Shown here piece by piece: positions 18,257 through 28,474 of a stretch of 64,000 nucleotides of DNA. The notes below the pieces were generated by a model, which was not told where the DNA came from, made no database searches, and was given only the letters and a program-made list of their open reading frames with translations. The stretch comes from Mycobacterium sp. SM1. Lineage in GTDB: Bacteria > Actinomycetota > Actinomycetes > Mycobacteriales > Mycobacteriaceae. Numbering within the stretch: position 1 is the first letter of the stretch; every line of letters starts with the position of its first letter. A program made the position numbers and the translations under genes. The stretch covers positions 806,001 through 870,000 of the forward strand of contig NZ_JAFLNH010000001.1 of NCBI RefSeq assembly GCF_018361265.1, written 5' to 3'.

Positions 18257-19384
18257 ATGGTGAGCATTCGTTTGCGCGCGATGCTGGCGGTCTCGGCCGC
18301 GGCTTCGCTGGTTGTGGCCGCGGCCTGCGGGTCGAAGCCGGCCAACCCGCCGTCGGCCCCCGCGGCCGCCCCCGCCGGCAAGATCGCCACCACACCGGCG
18401 ACCTCGCCGGTGGCGTTATCGGAAACCGGTGCCTCCGAGCTGTATCCGCTGATGAATCAGTGGCGCGACGCCTATCACTCGAAATTCCCGAACGTCACGA
18501 TCACCACCGAAAACAGCGGGTCCGGTGCCGGGATTTCCCAGGCCGCTGCCGGGGCGGTCACCATCGGCGCCTCCGGCGCCTACCTGTCCGCGGGTGACGT
18601 AGCACAACACCCGGGGCTGATGAACATCGCGCTGGCCGTTGACGCCTGGCAGGTCAACTACAACCTGCCCGGCGTCACCGAGCACCTCAAGCTCAACGGC
18701 AAGGTGCTGGCCGCCATGTATGAGGGCAGCATCAAAGCCTGGAACGACCCGCAGATCACCGCGCTTAACCCGGGGGTGAACCTGCCGGCCACCCCGGTGA
18801 TTCCGCTGCACCGCTCCGACGGCTCCGGTGCGACTTTTCTGTTCACCCAGTACCTGTCCAAGCAGGATCCCGACGGCTGGGGGAAGTCACCGGGTTTCGG
18901 CACCACCGTCGCCTTCCCCGCGGTTCCGGGCGCGTTGGGTGAGCACGGCAACGCCGGCATGGTGACCCGCTGCGCCAACACCCCCGGCTGTGTGGCCTAC
19001 ATCGGCATCAGCTTCTTGGACCAGGCCACCCAGAAGGGGCTCGGTGAGGCCCAGTTGGGCAACGCCTCCGGGAAGTATCTGCTGCCCGACGCCAAAAGCA
19101 TTCAGGCCGAGGCCGCCGGCTTTGTCTCCCAAACCCCCGAAAACGAGGCGATCTCGCTGATCAACGGGCCCGCCCCCGACGGGTACCCGATCGTCAACTA
19201 CGAGTACGCCATCGTCAACAGCAAGCAAAAAGATGCCGCCACCGCCCAGACGCTGCAGGCGTTTCTGCACTGGGTGATCACCGACGGGAACAGCCCCGCG
19301 TTTTTGGACCGGGTGCATTTTCAGCCGCTGCCGGCCCCGGTGGTGAAGCTATCTGACGCCCAGATCGCCAAGATCACCGGCTAA
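18257..19384 (+). CDS. pstS1: periplasmic phosphate-binding lipoprotein PstS1
   Basis: 375 residues. A lipobox (VAAAC) ends the signal peptide. The mature protein carries the phosphate-binding phrases [38 protein letters not shown] and [10 protein letters not shown], and closely matches the 38-kDa antigen PstS1 of M. tuberculosis as I know it. It delivers phosphate to PstC1/PstA2. A ribosome site (AAGGTAAG) lies just before the ATG. Confidence 0.95.
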   Translation: MVSIRLRAMLAVSAAASLVVAAACGSKPANPPSAPAAAPAGKIATTPATSPVALSETGASELYPLMNQWRDAYHSKFPNVTITTENSGSGAGISQAAAGAVTIGASGAYLSAGDVAQHPGLMNIALAVDAWQVNYNLPGVTEHLKLNGKVLAAMYEGSIKAWNDPQITALNPGVNLPATPVIPLHRSDGSGATFLFTQYLSKQDPDGWGKSPGFGTTVAFPAVPGALGEHGNAGMVTRCANTPGCVAYIGISFLDQATQKGLGEAQLGNASGKYLLPDAKSIQAEAAGFVSQTPENEAISLINGPAPDGYPIVNYEYAIVNSKQKDAATAQTLQAFLHWVITDGNSPAFLDRVHFQPLPAPVVKLSDAQIAKITG

Positions 19385-19398
19385 AGGGGGCGCGTGCG

Positions 19399-20460
19399 AT
19401 GGCCCATCACCTAACCGCCGATGCGGTGGCCGACGCGGCTGCGCTGGCGGGCCGGGCTCGTGGGGTGCGCCGCGGTGGGGTGCTGCTGCGGTGGGCCGGC
19501 GGGCTAGGCGCGGTGGTCCCGCTTTTGGCGCTGGTGTTTGTGCTGGCGACGCTGCTCATCGAGGCGCTGCCGGCGATCCGGGTCAACGGGCTGCATTTTT
19601 TCACCGCCACCGCCTGGGATCCGGGCAACACCTACGGCGCCAGTGACACCACCCACGGGGTGGCCCACCCGGTGGGCGCCTACTACGGGGCGCTGCCGCT
19701 GATCGTGGGCACCCTGGCGACCTCGGCGATCGCCTTGATCATCGCGGTGCCGGTGTCGATCGGGGCGGCGCTGGTGATCGTGGAGCGCCTCCCCAAACGG
19801 CTGGCCGGCGCGGTGGGCATGACCCTGGAGCTGCTGGCCGGCATCCCCAGCGTGATCGTCGGGCTGTGGGGAGCGATGACCTTCGGGCCGGTGATCGCCC
19901 ACCACATCGCCCCGCTGATCGCGCGCCACACCCCCGACGTGCCGGTGCTGAACTACTTTCGCGGCGACACCGGAAACGGGGAGGGCCTGCTGGTCTCGGG
20001 TCTGGTGCTAGCGGTGATGGTCATTCCCATCATCGCCAGCACCAGCCGGGACCTGATCCGCCAGGTGCCGCTGCTGCCCCGCGAGGGCGCCATCGCGCTG
20101 GGCATGTCCGAGTGGGAGTGCGCCCGGCGGGTCACCCTGCCCTGGGTGTCCAGCGGCATCATCGGCGCGGTGGTGCTCGGGCTCGGGCGGGCCCTGGGGG
20201 AGACCATGGCGGTGGCCATGGTCTCCGGCGCGGTGCTGGGCGCGCTGCCCACCAACATCTATGCCACCATGACCACCATCGCCGCCACCGTGGTCTCCCA
20301 ACTGGACTCCGCGCTGACCGACTCCACCAACTTCGCGGTGAAAACCCTCGCCGAAGTCAGCCTGGTGCTCATGGTGATCACCCTGCTGACCAACGTCGCC
20401 GCCCGCGCGCTGGTGCGCCGGGCGTCGGGCACCGCCCTGCCCGTGGGACGAGGAATCTAA
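19399..20460 (+). CDS. pstC1: phosphate ABC transporter permease PstC1
   Basis: 353 residues with six predicted TM helices, starting near [17 protein letters not shown]. The permease coupling loop is [20 protein letters not shown], and RDLIRQVP...EGAIALGMS is typical of PstC. It pairs with PstA2 to form the channel. It starts 14 bases after pstS1, and the pstA2 start follows its stop by 2 bases. Confidence 0.94.
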   Translation: MAHHLTADAVADAAALAGRARGVRRGGVLLRWAGGLGAVVPLLALVFVLATLLIEALPAIRVNGLHFFTATAWDPGNTYGASDTTHGVAHPVGAYYGALPLIVGTLATSAIALIIAVPVSIGAALVIVERLPKRLAGAVGMTLELLAGIPSVIVGLWGAMTFGPVIAHHIAPLIARHTPDVPVLNYFRGDTGNGEGLLVSGLVLAVMVIPIIASTSRDLIRQVPLLPREGAIALGMSEWECARRVTLPWVSSGIIGAVVLGLGRALGETMAVAMVSGAVLGALPTNIYATMTTIAATVVSQLDSALTDSTNFAVKTLAEVSLVLMVITLLTNVAARALVRRASGTALPVGRGI

Positions 20461-20462
20461 CA

Positions 20463-21368
20463 ATGAGCGAAACCGGCGCGCAACGAACCGGTCGGGGATG
20501 GATCGCGGGTAGGCGGCTATGGTCGGTGTCCACTCGGCGCAAGGTCATCAACACGCTGTGGTGGACCGCCTGCTACTGCTGTTTGGCGCTGGTGGTCGGC
20601 CCGACCTTGTGGATGCTCATCGGCGTCGTGGGCCGTGCTGTGCCGGTGTTTCACTGGAGCGTGCTGGTGCAGGACACCCGGGGTGCCGCCGGCGGTCTGC
20701 GCAACGCCATCGTCGGCACCGCGGTCCTGGGTCTGGGAGTCCTGCTGGTGGGCGGCACCGTGAGCGTGCTGACCGGCATCTATTTGTCCGAATTCGCCAC
20801 CGGCCGCACGCAGTCGGTGCTGCGGGGCGCCTACGAGGTGCTCTCCGGCATCCCGTCCATTGTGCTCGGCTACGTCGGCTATGTGGCGCTCGTGGTCACA
20901 TTCCAGTGGGGGTTTTCCCTGGCGGCCGGGGTGCTGACGCTGTCGGTCATCAGCATTCCGTATATCGCCAAGGCCACCGAGGCGTCGCTTCGTCAGGTGC
21001 CAACCTCGTATCGGGAAGGGGCGGAGGCACTCGGGCTGCCGGTCGGCTGGACGCTGCGCAGAATCGTGCTGAAGTCCGCAATGCCCGGAATCGTCACCGG
21101 CATGCTGGTGGCGCTCGCGGTAGCCGCCGGCGAGACGGCGCCGATGCTGTACACGGCGGGCTGGTCGGATTTCCTCCCAACTGGCCAACTCACTCACTCC
21201 GCGGTCGGTTACCTGACCTACCCGATCTGGACCTTCTACGACCAGCCGTCGAAAGCAGCCCAAAACCTGTCCTATAACGCGGCCTTCTTGCTGATCGTGT
21301 TCTTGCTGCTGTTGATCACCCTCGGACGGGTGATCACGTGGCTCGCGCGGCGGCATTCGGAATCTTGA
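20463..21368 (+). CDS. pstA2: phosphate ABC transporter permease PstA2
   Basis: 301 residues from ATG 20463; the long open frame upstream in this register is only a shadow of pstC1. It has six TM helices, the family motif [20 protein letters not shown] and the coupling loop [20 protein letters not shown]. Last gene of the high-affinity phosphate uptake operon. It converges with pknD copy 2, with 86 bases between stops. Confidence 0.94.
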   Translation: MSETGAQRTGRGWIAGRRLWSVSTRRKVINTLWWTACYCCLALVVGPTLWMLIGVVGRAVPVFHWSVLVQDTRGAAGGLRNAIVGTAVLGLGVLLVGGTVSVLTGIYLSEFATGRTQSVLRGAYEVLSGIPSIVLGYVGYVALVVTFQWGFSLAAGVLTLSVISIPYIAKATEASLRQVPTSYREGAEALGLPVGWTLRRIVLKSAMPGIVTGMLVALAVAAGETAPMLYTAGWSDFLPTGQLTHSAVGYLTYPIWTFYDQPSKAAQNLSYNAAFLLIVFLLLLITLGRVITWLARRHSES

Positions 21369-21454
21369 GCAACGACGGGTGATCGCTGCTGCGCCGGTAA
21401 CCCCACCGGATGAGCCGATCGCAGGGCCGCTCGGCGCACACCGCGGGGCACCTC

Positions 21455-23386
21455 TCAACCCACCAGCTTGACCACCCGGTCGTTGCCGCGGTCGGCGACA
21501 TACACGGCCCCGGCGCGGTCCACCGCCACCGCCAACGGGGTGTTGAGTCCGGTGAACGGCAGCGCACTCGGGATGCTCGACCCCGCCGCCAGCTTCAGCA
21601 CCCGATTGTTGTCGTGTTCGGTGACATAGACGTTATCGGCGGTGTCCACCGCGATGCCCCAGGGCACGCTGACACCGGTGAACGGCAGCACAGCCGGGGT
21701 GCTCGACCCCGCCGCCAGCTTCAGCACCCGGTCGTTGTCGGTGTCGGTGACATAGACACTGCCGTCGGTGCCCACCGCCACCCCATCGGGGTGATTAAGG
21801 CCAGTGAACGGCACATCGGTGGGACTGGCCGACCCGGCCGCCAGCCGCACCACCCGGTTGTTGCCGCGGTCGGCGACATACACGGTCCCGGCGCTGTCCA
21901 CCGCAACCCCTTCGGGGTAGTTGAGGCCGCTGAAGGGCAGCACGGCCTGGTTGTTCGACCCCGCCGCCAGCTTCACCACCCGGTTGTTGAAGTCGGCGAC
22001 ATACACCGCGCCGTTGCTGTCCACCGCCACCCCCTGGGGCTGGTAAAGCCCCGCGAACGGCAGCACCGTCGGCACCCCCGACCCCGCCGCCAGCTTCACC
22101 ACCCGCCCACGCATGCCTTCGCTGGCGATATACACATTGCCGGTGCCGTCCAGCGCCACCCCGCCCGGGGACAGGCGGAAGTCGATGCCGGTAAACGGCA
22201 ACACGGTTTGCGGCGATGCCGGCGTCGTTGGGTGCGACGGCCGCGTCACCAGCAGGGTGACGACGGCGGCAACAACCAAGAGCGTGACCGCGCCGACGAT
22301 CGCCAGGCCGCGCCGAATCCGGGGCCGGGGCGCGCCGGGCGTGAAGTCGGGTCCGTGGGGGTGAGGCGGCTGACCAAACGTCGGTGCACCCACGGGCCCG
22401 ACTGACGACGACGGTCCTGGCGCGCTGCGCCAACTGCCACCGCCGGCTCCCGGTGACACCGGCCCAGCCATCGTCTCCGTGCCAGCGCGCACGGTTGCTT
22501 CCGCCCCGTGCCGCAGAATCGCGGTGGCCTCGTCCTGCTCGGGGACGGTCAGCGCCTGGTGGGCAGCGGCGGCCAGCTCACCGGCGCTGCGGTAACGCTC
22601 CTCGGGGTTTTTCGCCATGCCCCTGGCGATCACCTCATCCAAGGCCGCCGGGACCGTCCCGGGCAGCAGCTGGCTGGGCCGCGGGGCGGGCGCCGTCAGA
22701 TGCGCGGCGATCAGCCGCTCGATGCTGGCGGCCCCGAACGGTGGCGAGCCGGTCACACACTCGCTCAACACACAGGCCAGCGAATAGATATCGGCGCGAT
22801 AGGTGACCTCATCGCCGGTGAACCGCTCCGGGGCCATGTAGTAATAGGTGCCCATCGCCATCCCCGTCTGGGTCAACCCGGGATCGGCGGCGGCGCGGGC
22901 GATGCCGAAATCCAGGAGATAGGCGAAATCATCGCGGCTGATCAAGATGTTCGCCGGTTTAATATCGCGGTGGGTCACCCCCACGGCGTGCGCGGCATCC
23001 AGCGCCGCGGCGACCTGACGCACGATGGCCACCGCCCGCGGCGGGCTCAACGCCCCGGAATGGTTAAGCAGCGTGGCCAAGTCGGTGCCCTCGACCAGCC
23101 GCATCTCCAAATACAGGTGGCCATTGATCTCCCCGTAATCATGGATCGGCACCACATGCGGCTCGCTTAACCGCCCCGCCGCCTCGGCCTCGCGTCGCAG
23201 CCGCGCGCGAAACACCGGGTCAGCCGAGAACTGCTCCGAGATCAGCTTCACCGCCACCAACCGGTGCTTGCGAACGTCCTCGGCCTCATAGACCTCGCCC
23301 ATCCCGCCACGGCCCAGCAGCCGCCTCAGCCGATAGGGCCCCAACTGAGACCCCACCCGCGATCCCGGCTCACCGCCGCCTACCAT
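21455..23386 (-). CDS. pknD: Ser/Thr protein kinase PknD, copy 2
   Basis: 643 residues with the same kinase (HRDIKPAN, DFG, VAVK) and NHL propeller as copy 1 and only scattered substitutions. Residues about 302-389 differ completely: the linker is Gly/Pro/Ser-rich and the TM helix reads LAIVGAVTLLVVAAVVTLLV. At DNA level the non-matching block is about 22221-22484 here against 15904-16166 in copy 1, with near-identity on both sides. It lies 18 bases downstream of pstS2, the gene order known from M. tuberculosis (pstS2-pknD), so this may be the ancestral neighbour relation. Confidence 0.93.
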   Translation of the reverse strand: MVGGGEPGSRVGSQLGPYRLRRLLGRGGMGEVYEAEDVRKHRLVAVKLISEQFSADPVFRARLRREAEAAGRLSEPHVVPIHDYGEINGHLYLEMRLVEGTDLATLLNHSGALSPPRAVAIVRQVAAALDAAHAVGVTHRDIKPANILISRDDFAYLLDFGIARAAADPGLTQTGMAMGTYYYMAPERFTGDEVTYRADIYSLACVLSECVTGSPPFGAASIERLIAAHLTAPAPRPSQLLPGTVPAALDEVIARGMAKNPEERYRSAGELAAAAHQALTVPEQDEATAILRHGAEATVRAGTETMAGPVSPGAGGGSWRSAPGPSSSVGPVGAPTFGQPPHPHGPDFTPGAPRPRIRRGLAIVGAVTLLVVAAVVTLLVTRPSHPTTPASPQTVLPFTGIDFRLSPGGVALDGTGNVYIASEGMRGRVVKLAAGSGVPTVLPFAGLYQPQGVAVDSNGAVYVADFNNRVVKLAAGSNNQAVLPFSGLNYPEGVAVDSAGTVYVADRGNNRVVRLAAGSASPTDVPFTGLNHPDGVAVGTDGSVYVTDTDNDRVLKLAAGSSTPAVLPFTGVSVPWGIAVDTADNVYVTEHDNNRVLKLAAGSSIPSALPFTGLNTPLAVAVDRAGAVYVADRGNDRVVKLVG

Positions 23387-23404
23387 CGAACCCCCTTCAC
23401 CCGA

Positions 23405-24505
23405 TCAAGAGATAGCATTCACCGCCGCGACCAGCCTCGATTGAAATGAGCCCGGCAGCGGAATGGATCCGTACTGCGCCAGGCCCTCTTGGCCCGGACC
23501 GATCGCTGCCTGCATAAACGCCCGTACCGCTGTGCCGGTCGCGGCGTCCGGATATTTCGAGCAGACGATCTCATATGTCGGCTCCACGATCGGGTAGGCG
23601 CCGGGCTGCGACGGCTTGTAGAACGATGACGTGTCCAGCACCAGGTCGTTGCCCTGGCCCGTGAACCGGGCCCCAGCAATCGTCTTGTCAACCGACTCGG
23701 TGGTGATCGGCACGGGGTCCGGGCCCGCCGACGTGATGATCTGGGCCATGTTCAACTGTTTGCCCACCGCGAACGACCACTGATTGTAGGTGATCGCCCC
23801 GTCGGTTTGCTGCAGCAGCGCCGAGTTGCCGTTATCCCCGACGGCGCCGTCACCGACGGCGCCGTGGAACGTTTCGCCGTCGCCTTTACCCCACGCCCCG
23901 TCGGATGCGGCCTCGAGGTATTGCTGAAAATTGGCAGAATTAGCGGATTTGTCGCTACGGAAAATCACGTGGATAGGCGTTGGAGGCAGGTTGCTGTCCG
24001 CGTTGAGCGCCTTGATCGCGGGATCATCCCACCTGGTGATGGTGCCGTTGAATATCTTTGCGGTCGTGGGCGCGTCCAGCTTCAGCGAACTCACGCCGTT
24101 GATGTTGTAAGTGACGGCGATCGGTTGAAATACCACCGGCAAATTCCACGCCGGTGAACCGCATCGCTCCGCCGCTCTGTCGGGCTCACCCTTCGACGGG
24201 TCCAACGGCACTCCGGAACCCGCTAAATCGGTTTTGCTATTGATAAAGTCGTTCACCCCGGCGGCAGAGCCGTTTGCATTGTAGTCCAGCGTGTATCCCG
24301 GGCAGGCATGGACGTAGGCGTAGACGAATTGCTCTATCGCGTTCTCCTGGGCGGTGGCCCCGCTGGCCTTGAGTTGCTTTTTGCCCCCGCAGTTCACTGT
24401 CACCGACGAGCCCGGCGAGGTCTTCGGGCCGCCACCGCATCCCGATAACACCAGCGCGCCGACGGCCAGCAGGCTCAGTACGGCAGCGGCTCGGTTAGAC
24501 TTCAC
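23405..24505 (-). CDS. pstS2: phosphate-binding lipoprotein PstS2
   Basis: 366 residues from GTG 24505, selected because a GAGAGG ribosome site precedes it and the signal peptide with lipobox (LVLSGC) follows directly; upstream in-frame codons are Arg-rich filler. The mature part has [59 protein letters not shown] and the C-terminal [14 protein letters not shown], matching PstS2. It is transcribed with pknD copy 2 and divergently from the pstB remnant at 24754. Confidence 0.94.
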   Translation of the reverse strand: MKSNRAAAVLSLLAVGALVLSGCGGGPKTSPGSSVTVNCGGKKQLKASGATAQENAIEQFVYAYVHACPGYTLDYNANGSAAGVNDFINSKTDLAGSGVPLDPSKGEPDRAAERCGSPAWNLPVVFQPIAVTYNINGVSSLKLDAPTTAKIFNGTITRWDDPAIKALNADSNLPPTPIHVIFRSDKSANSANFQQYLEAASDGAWGKGDGETFHGAVGDGAVGDNGNSALLQQTDGAITYNQWSFAVGKQLNMAQIITSAGPDPVPITTESVDKTIAGARFTGQGNDLVLDTSSFYKPSQPGAYPIVEPTYEIVCSKYPDAATGTAVRAFMQAAIGPGQEGLAQYGSIPLPGSFQSRLVAAVNAIS

Positions 24506-24753
24506 AACACCTCTCTCCGAAAAATCAGGGCTCTCCGAAAAAGCAGGGCGACGAACATGTGCCCACTCTGCCACCTGGGCGAGCCAAGCTGTCAAAACCG
24601 CCAAACCACGGTGTTGGCGGTGATGGCGCACACGGCGATTACGGTAGCTGAATGACCGTGCATTGCCGCGCATGTGGGGCTATTTAGCTCGTACCGATGC
24701 CGGTGGGGCCAGGTGCTCCGTCGAACTCGACGCGAACACCAGGAAAGTAAACT

Positions 24754-24948
24754 GTGCTAATGGATTCTGAACGGCTCGCCGCCGGCTCCGGCGCCGCGAT
24801 GCCGGTGTCCGTTGCCGGGTCGCTAACCGGCCGTCTGCGCTTTGCCGACGATCACGGCGCTGGGCGGTCCGTGCGACGACGCGGCGCTGCCCGGCGCGCC
24901 GGCGCAACCCCGCGTTATGTCGGCCAGGCCGGGCATGCCGGAAACTAA
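24754..24948 (+). pseudogene. pstB: 5' remnant of pstB in second copy of the pst locus
   Basis: The frame opens with (ML)MDSERLAAGSGA, clearly related to (ML)MDSEQLDARAGA at the start of the intact pstB at 17384, and lies divergent to pstS2 exactly where pstB should be. After about 20 codons the resemblance ends and no ABC motifs follow; the frame closes at 24948. It marks where pstB-pstS1-pstC1-pstA2 was lost from this copy. Confidence 0.7.
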
Positions 24949-25019
24949 GTCCACCGCAGCGTGTGCGGAAACGCCGTACCGAAAGCATCTTGGCCGACAC
25001 CGGAAGGAAATCCCCAACA

Positions 25020-25466
25020 ATGACTGATCTTTCCCGCTTCGGCGAGCTCGCGGCCGCCGATCAGGGGCTGTGCGTGGTGAGCACCTTGCGCGACGACGGC
25101 ACTATTCAGTCGTCGGTGGTCAACGCGGGCATCCTGCGACACCCGCTGACGGGCGTCCGCGTCGTTGGGCTCGTGGCCTACGGCGGGGCCCGCAAGCTGC
25201 GCAACCTCCGCGCCCGTCCCCAAACCACGATCGTCGCCCGAGCCGGCTGGCAGTGGGCGGCCGTCGAAGGTCCGGCGCAGCTGATCGGGCCCGACGATCC
25301 CCATCCCGATGTGGATAGCGAACGGCTCCGGCTCCTGCTTCGTGACATCTTCACCGCGGCCGGGGGAACCCACGACGACTGGGACACCTATGACCGGGTC
25401 ATGCGCGACGAGCGCCGAGCCGCCGTCCTCATCACCCCGACCCGGGTGTACTCCAACCCCGCATGA
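25020..25466 (+). CDS. F420/FMN-binding split-barrel (PPOX-class) protein
   Basis: 148 residues from ATG 25020, preceded by a GGAAGGAAA ribosome site. It has the split-barrel pattern of F420-dependent PPOX-class oxidoreductases: TLRDDGTIQSSVVNAGI, an ARKLRNLRARPQTTIVARAG strand-turn-strand, WAAVEGPAQLIGPDD and terminal RRAAVLITPTRVYSNP. Such enzymes use deazaflavin or FMN for reductions on small molecules; the substrate is unknown. It stands alone between the pst remnant and the IS607-type element. Confidence 0.8.
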   Translation: MTDLSRFGELAAADQGLCVVSTLRDDGTIQSSVVNAGILRHPLTGVRVVGLVAYGGARKLRNLRARPQTTIVARAGWQWAAVEGPAQLIGPDDPHPDVDSERLRLLLRDIFTAAGGTHDDWDTYDRVMRDERRAAVLITPTRVYSNPA

Positions 25467-25724
25467 GGCATGTTGCCCTCGTATCGCCCGGCCGGCGCAG
25501 CTGCATGCGCTGTTGGAACAACGTCGGGTTGGATGACTCAAGCGCGCGCCAAGCGGGTTGAGAACAGCTGGTGATTTTGTTGGCCGGTAGCGGTCGGCCG
25601 GTTGTTGTCGGACTTGTTTGAGAGTATGTGACTGCTGGACTCTCGCCGGTCTGGGTTCGGATGGTTTTGTTGGTCATTATTGGCCACGTTGGTGGTACGT
25701 TCGATGCGTGATGGAGGAAATGCG

Positions 25725-26096
25725 ATGAGCGCGAAGGTTGTCGTCAGCGCCTCGCTGTCCAGCAGCTATGACAAGCGGTATGTCGTCGTCGACGAGGCGA
25801 CCGGTGAGGTGCTCGATGATGCTCAGGGCTACGGATACAAGACCGCGCAAAACGCGCACCGCGCACACGCCTTTAAGTCGATGTCGGCGAAGAAGAAGCG
25901 CGAGCGCGCCGCGGCGAAACGACGTGTGCAGCGTTGGTGTGGGCAGCACTCAGAATTCGTGCAGCACCTCGAACAGGCGGCGTTCTACGCGATCAAGGAC
26001 GGCGAGAACGTCACCGCAGCGGATGTGCGGGCGATGCTGGCCGAAGATGGCCTCGAATTGCCTTTTCCGGTCGAAGACCTGATGAGGCATTGGTGA
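25725..26096 (+). CDS. hypothetical protein preceding IS607 tnpA
   Basis: 123 residues from ATG 25725. It contains YVVVDEATGEVLDDAQGYGY, then a very basic stretch (SMSAKKKRERAAAKRRVQRW) and an acidic C-terminal half (DGENVTAADVRAMLAEDGLE). It ends 1 base before the tnpA start, implying co-transcription. I do not recognise the family. The basic helix suggests nucleic-acid binding, so it may be an element-encoded accessory protein or a host gene next to the insertion. Confidence 0.6.
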   Translation: MSAKVVVSASLSSSYDKRYVVVDEATGEVLDDAQGYGYKTAQNAHRAHAFKSMSAKKKRERAAAKRRVQRWCGQHSEFVQHLEQAAFYAIKDGENVTAADVRAMLAEDGLELPFPVEDLMRHW

Positions 26097-26097
26097 C

Positions 26098-26727
26098 ATG
26101 GCTCATCGTGGCCCTGATGATTATGTGTCGGCGACCGCGGCGGCCTACCGGTTGGGGGTGTCGACGCGTACGTTGCGCCGCTACACCCAACAGGGCCGGT
26201 TGCCCGATGCCCGCAGTGCTGGTGGGCGACGGATCTTCCGGGTCGGCGACCTCGATGCGCTCACGCGTAAACCTCGAACAGGCACGGCTGTTGGGTACGC
26301 GCGGGTGTCGTCGCGACGGCAGCAGGCCGAAGGTGGCCTTGATCGGCAGGTCGCGCGGCTACTGGAACATGGCATCGATTTGATCGTGTTTGCCGATGTC
26401 GCGTCCGGGTTGGCGGACCGCCGGGCGGGGCTGGGTAAAGCGTTGAGTGAGTGCATGAAACCTGGTGTGGATCGGCTGGTGGTGGAGCATCCTGATCGGT
26501 TGGCGCGGTTCGGGGTCGGGGTGATCGAACACTTGTTGGCCGGCTATGGGGTGTCGGTGGTCTACATCGGCCGGCCTGAGAATGAGTCGGCTGAATCAGA
26601 GCTGGCGCGCGACATGCTGGCTATCGTGACCAGCTTCGCCGGCCGACTGTACGGGCAGCGCTCAGCGAAGACGAAGCGGCTACGGGCCGCGGTGTCAGCT
26701 GAAACCGAATCCGGTGATGCGGCATGA
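26098..26727 (+). CDS. tnpA: IS607-family serine recombinase TnpA
   Basis: 209 residues. The N-terminal MerR-like winged helix (SATAAAYRLGVSTRTLRRYT) is followed by a resolvase domain with catalytic Ser in GYARVSSRRQ and DRLARFGVGVIEHLL, the E-helix region. This HTH-then-catalytic order is diagnostic of IS607 transposases. Its stop overlaps the tnpB start (ATGA). Confidence 0.9.
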   Translation: MAHRGPDDYVSATAAAYRLGVSTRTLRRYTQQGRLPDARSAGGRRIFRVGDLDALTRKPRTGTAVGYARVSSRRQQAEGGLDRQVARLLEHGIDLIVFADVASGLADRRAGLGKALSECMKPGVDRLVVEHPDRLARFGVGVIEHLLAGYGVSVVYIGRPENESAESELARDMLAIVTSFAGRLYGQRSAKTKRLRAAVSAETESGDAA

Positions 26728-28429
26728 CCGATCGTGAGTTGCGCGCGTGGCGCGGGGTGAAGCCGGTCGCTGCACCGGTGGGCGTGGCGATCAGCACCCG
26801 GGTGCGCACGACATCGCAGGACGATCAGGTGTTAGAGCGTGTTGCTGAGCATTTGGGCCGGTTGCGGCGCGCTGATCTGGCTGTGGTGTCTCGGCCCGGT
26901 CCGGTCGACGCGGCGCTGAACGCCGATGAGCGGCGACAGGTGCGTCGGGATCGGTTGAATACCCGCAAGAAAGGGTTGACGGCGCTTCGTCGGCGCGGTG
27001 GGCTAATGCGATCATCGCCGCCAATGATGATCGGGTCCGCCTGGCCCGTGATGCCCAGTACCGTCATGTGGCGGGGTTACGGGCGGCGATCGCCACCATC
27101 GAGGCGCGTCTAGCGGCGCCGACCGCGGACATGCTGTCCGCCGCTGAGCGTAAGGCCCGCCCAAAAGCCAAGGCCGCCAGAGGGTATGCCAACCAAGCGG
27201 AACGTTTCCAGAAGCAACGTCGGCTGCAGCATCTACGGGGCGAGCTGGCCCGGGCGCAACGGGATCAGGCCGCCGGTGTGGTGCATGTGTTGGAGGGCGG
27301 TAAACGCCTGGCTGCGACGCGCCATCACCTCGACAAGGCCGGTCTGACCGAAGCGCAGTGGCGCCGGCGGTGGCAGGCATCCCGGTGGCGAATCAGGGCG
27401 AACGGCTCGCCCGATGAACCGTTCGGGAATCTCACGATCACAGTGACCCCGGCCGGGCAGGTCAGTATTCGGTTGCCGAAACCGTTGGAACACTTCGCGA
27501 ACGCCCCACGAGGCCGTTACGTCCTCTCCGGCAGTGCGGTGTTCGCGCACCGCGGCGGTGAATGGGTCCAGCGGATCATCGGCGCTAACTCGGTGTCCTA
27601 CGCGATCAGCCGCAAACCCGGCAGGGCTGGGGTGTATCTAACCGCGGCGTGGGCGATCCCGTCTGTGCCGTACTGGGTAGGCCGCGACAATTGCGCAGTC
27701 GGCGACGGCGTCTACGCCATCGGGTCGGTGGTGGGAGTGGATCTCAACGATGGGCACCTGGCGGTGCGCCGGCTGGACGCCCACGGCAACCCCGTGGGTG
27801 CGCCCAGGCGGATCGACATCGACCTCACCGGGTCGGCGTCGCGGCGTGACGCCCAGGTCCGCCACGCCATCACCGCGCTGATCAAGTACACGCGCCGCCG
27901 CGGTGTTGCGACGATCGCGGTGGAGGACCTCGACTTCGCCGACGCCAGGATGAGCGGGCGGGAAACTATGGGCCGCGGCGCACGCGGGAAACGGTTCCGC
28001 CGCACCGTGATATCACGCATCCCGACCGCGGTCTTCCGTACCCGGCTGACCGGTATGGCCGCGGTCGCCGGCATCCAACTGCTGGCAGTCAATCCCGCTT
28101 ACAGCAGCATTTGGGGCGCCCAACACTGGCAGCGCCCCTACCCCAACGTCACCCGACACCAGGCAGCAGCCACCGTGATCGGGCGTCGCGCCCAAGGCTT
28201 TTCAGCCCGGCGGCGGGAAGGTGTGACACCACAGCGACCAGAGGATCATGTGGTGAGAGCTACCAACCAGGCCGGGCCCGACAGCCGACAGGTGACCACC
28301 GGTAGCCGCCACCGACCAAGGACGCGAGGAACCGAATCTCGCCCACCTTGCCGGAACGTACGCGGTGATCCGGACCGGGCAACCGTTACCCCGGCACAGT
28401 TGGCCAACAACGGCCAACTACGTTTGTAA
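26724..28429 (+). pseudogene. tnpB: TnpB (RuvC nuclease of IS607 element), single-base frameshift
   Basis: The N-terminal part (26724 to about 26984, MTDRELRAWRGVKPV...) continues in the -1 frame as SSARWANAIIAANDDRVRLAR. A lost G near 26984 explains the break; no good slippery heptamer is seen there. RuvC-I Asp lies in VVGVDLNDGHLAV and RuvC-II Glu in IAVEDLDFADAR. In the RuvC-III position the family's D-x-N-A-A is replaced by RHQAAATVIGRR, and the usual four-cysteine zinc ribbon is absent. This variant is, to my knowledge, seen in other actinobacterial IS607 TnpB proteins. An omega/re-RNA would be expected to overlap the 3' end of the gene. Confidence 0.8.
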
Positions 28430-28474
28430 CGGTTCGGGAGACATCGCGTAACGCCCGTTTGAGCCGGCAACGAC

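Larger units (their letters stand above)
25725..28429 (+). mobile_element. IS607-family element (tnpA, frameshifted tnpB, companion ORF)
   Basis: Three consecutive plus-strand ORFs: a 123-residue companion protein, a serine recombinase with a MerR-like HTH (TnpA of IS607) and a TnpB-type RuvC protein. Actual ends are not determined; IS607 elements have no terminal inverted repeats and make no target duplication. Limits given are those of the ORFs. Confidence 0.8.

Noticed and set aside
26960-27000. Programmed -1 frameshift to make full-length TnpB.
   Set aside because: The shift direction fits, but AAGAAAGGG is not a proper X-XXY-YYZ slippery site in the zero frame and the restored protein needs the shift later, near 26984, consistent with a plain base loss.
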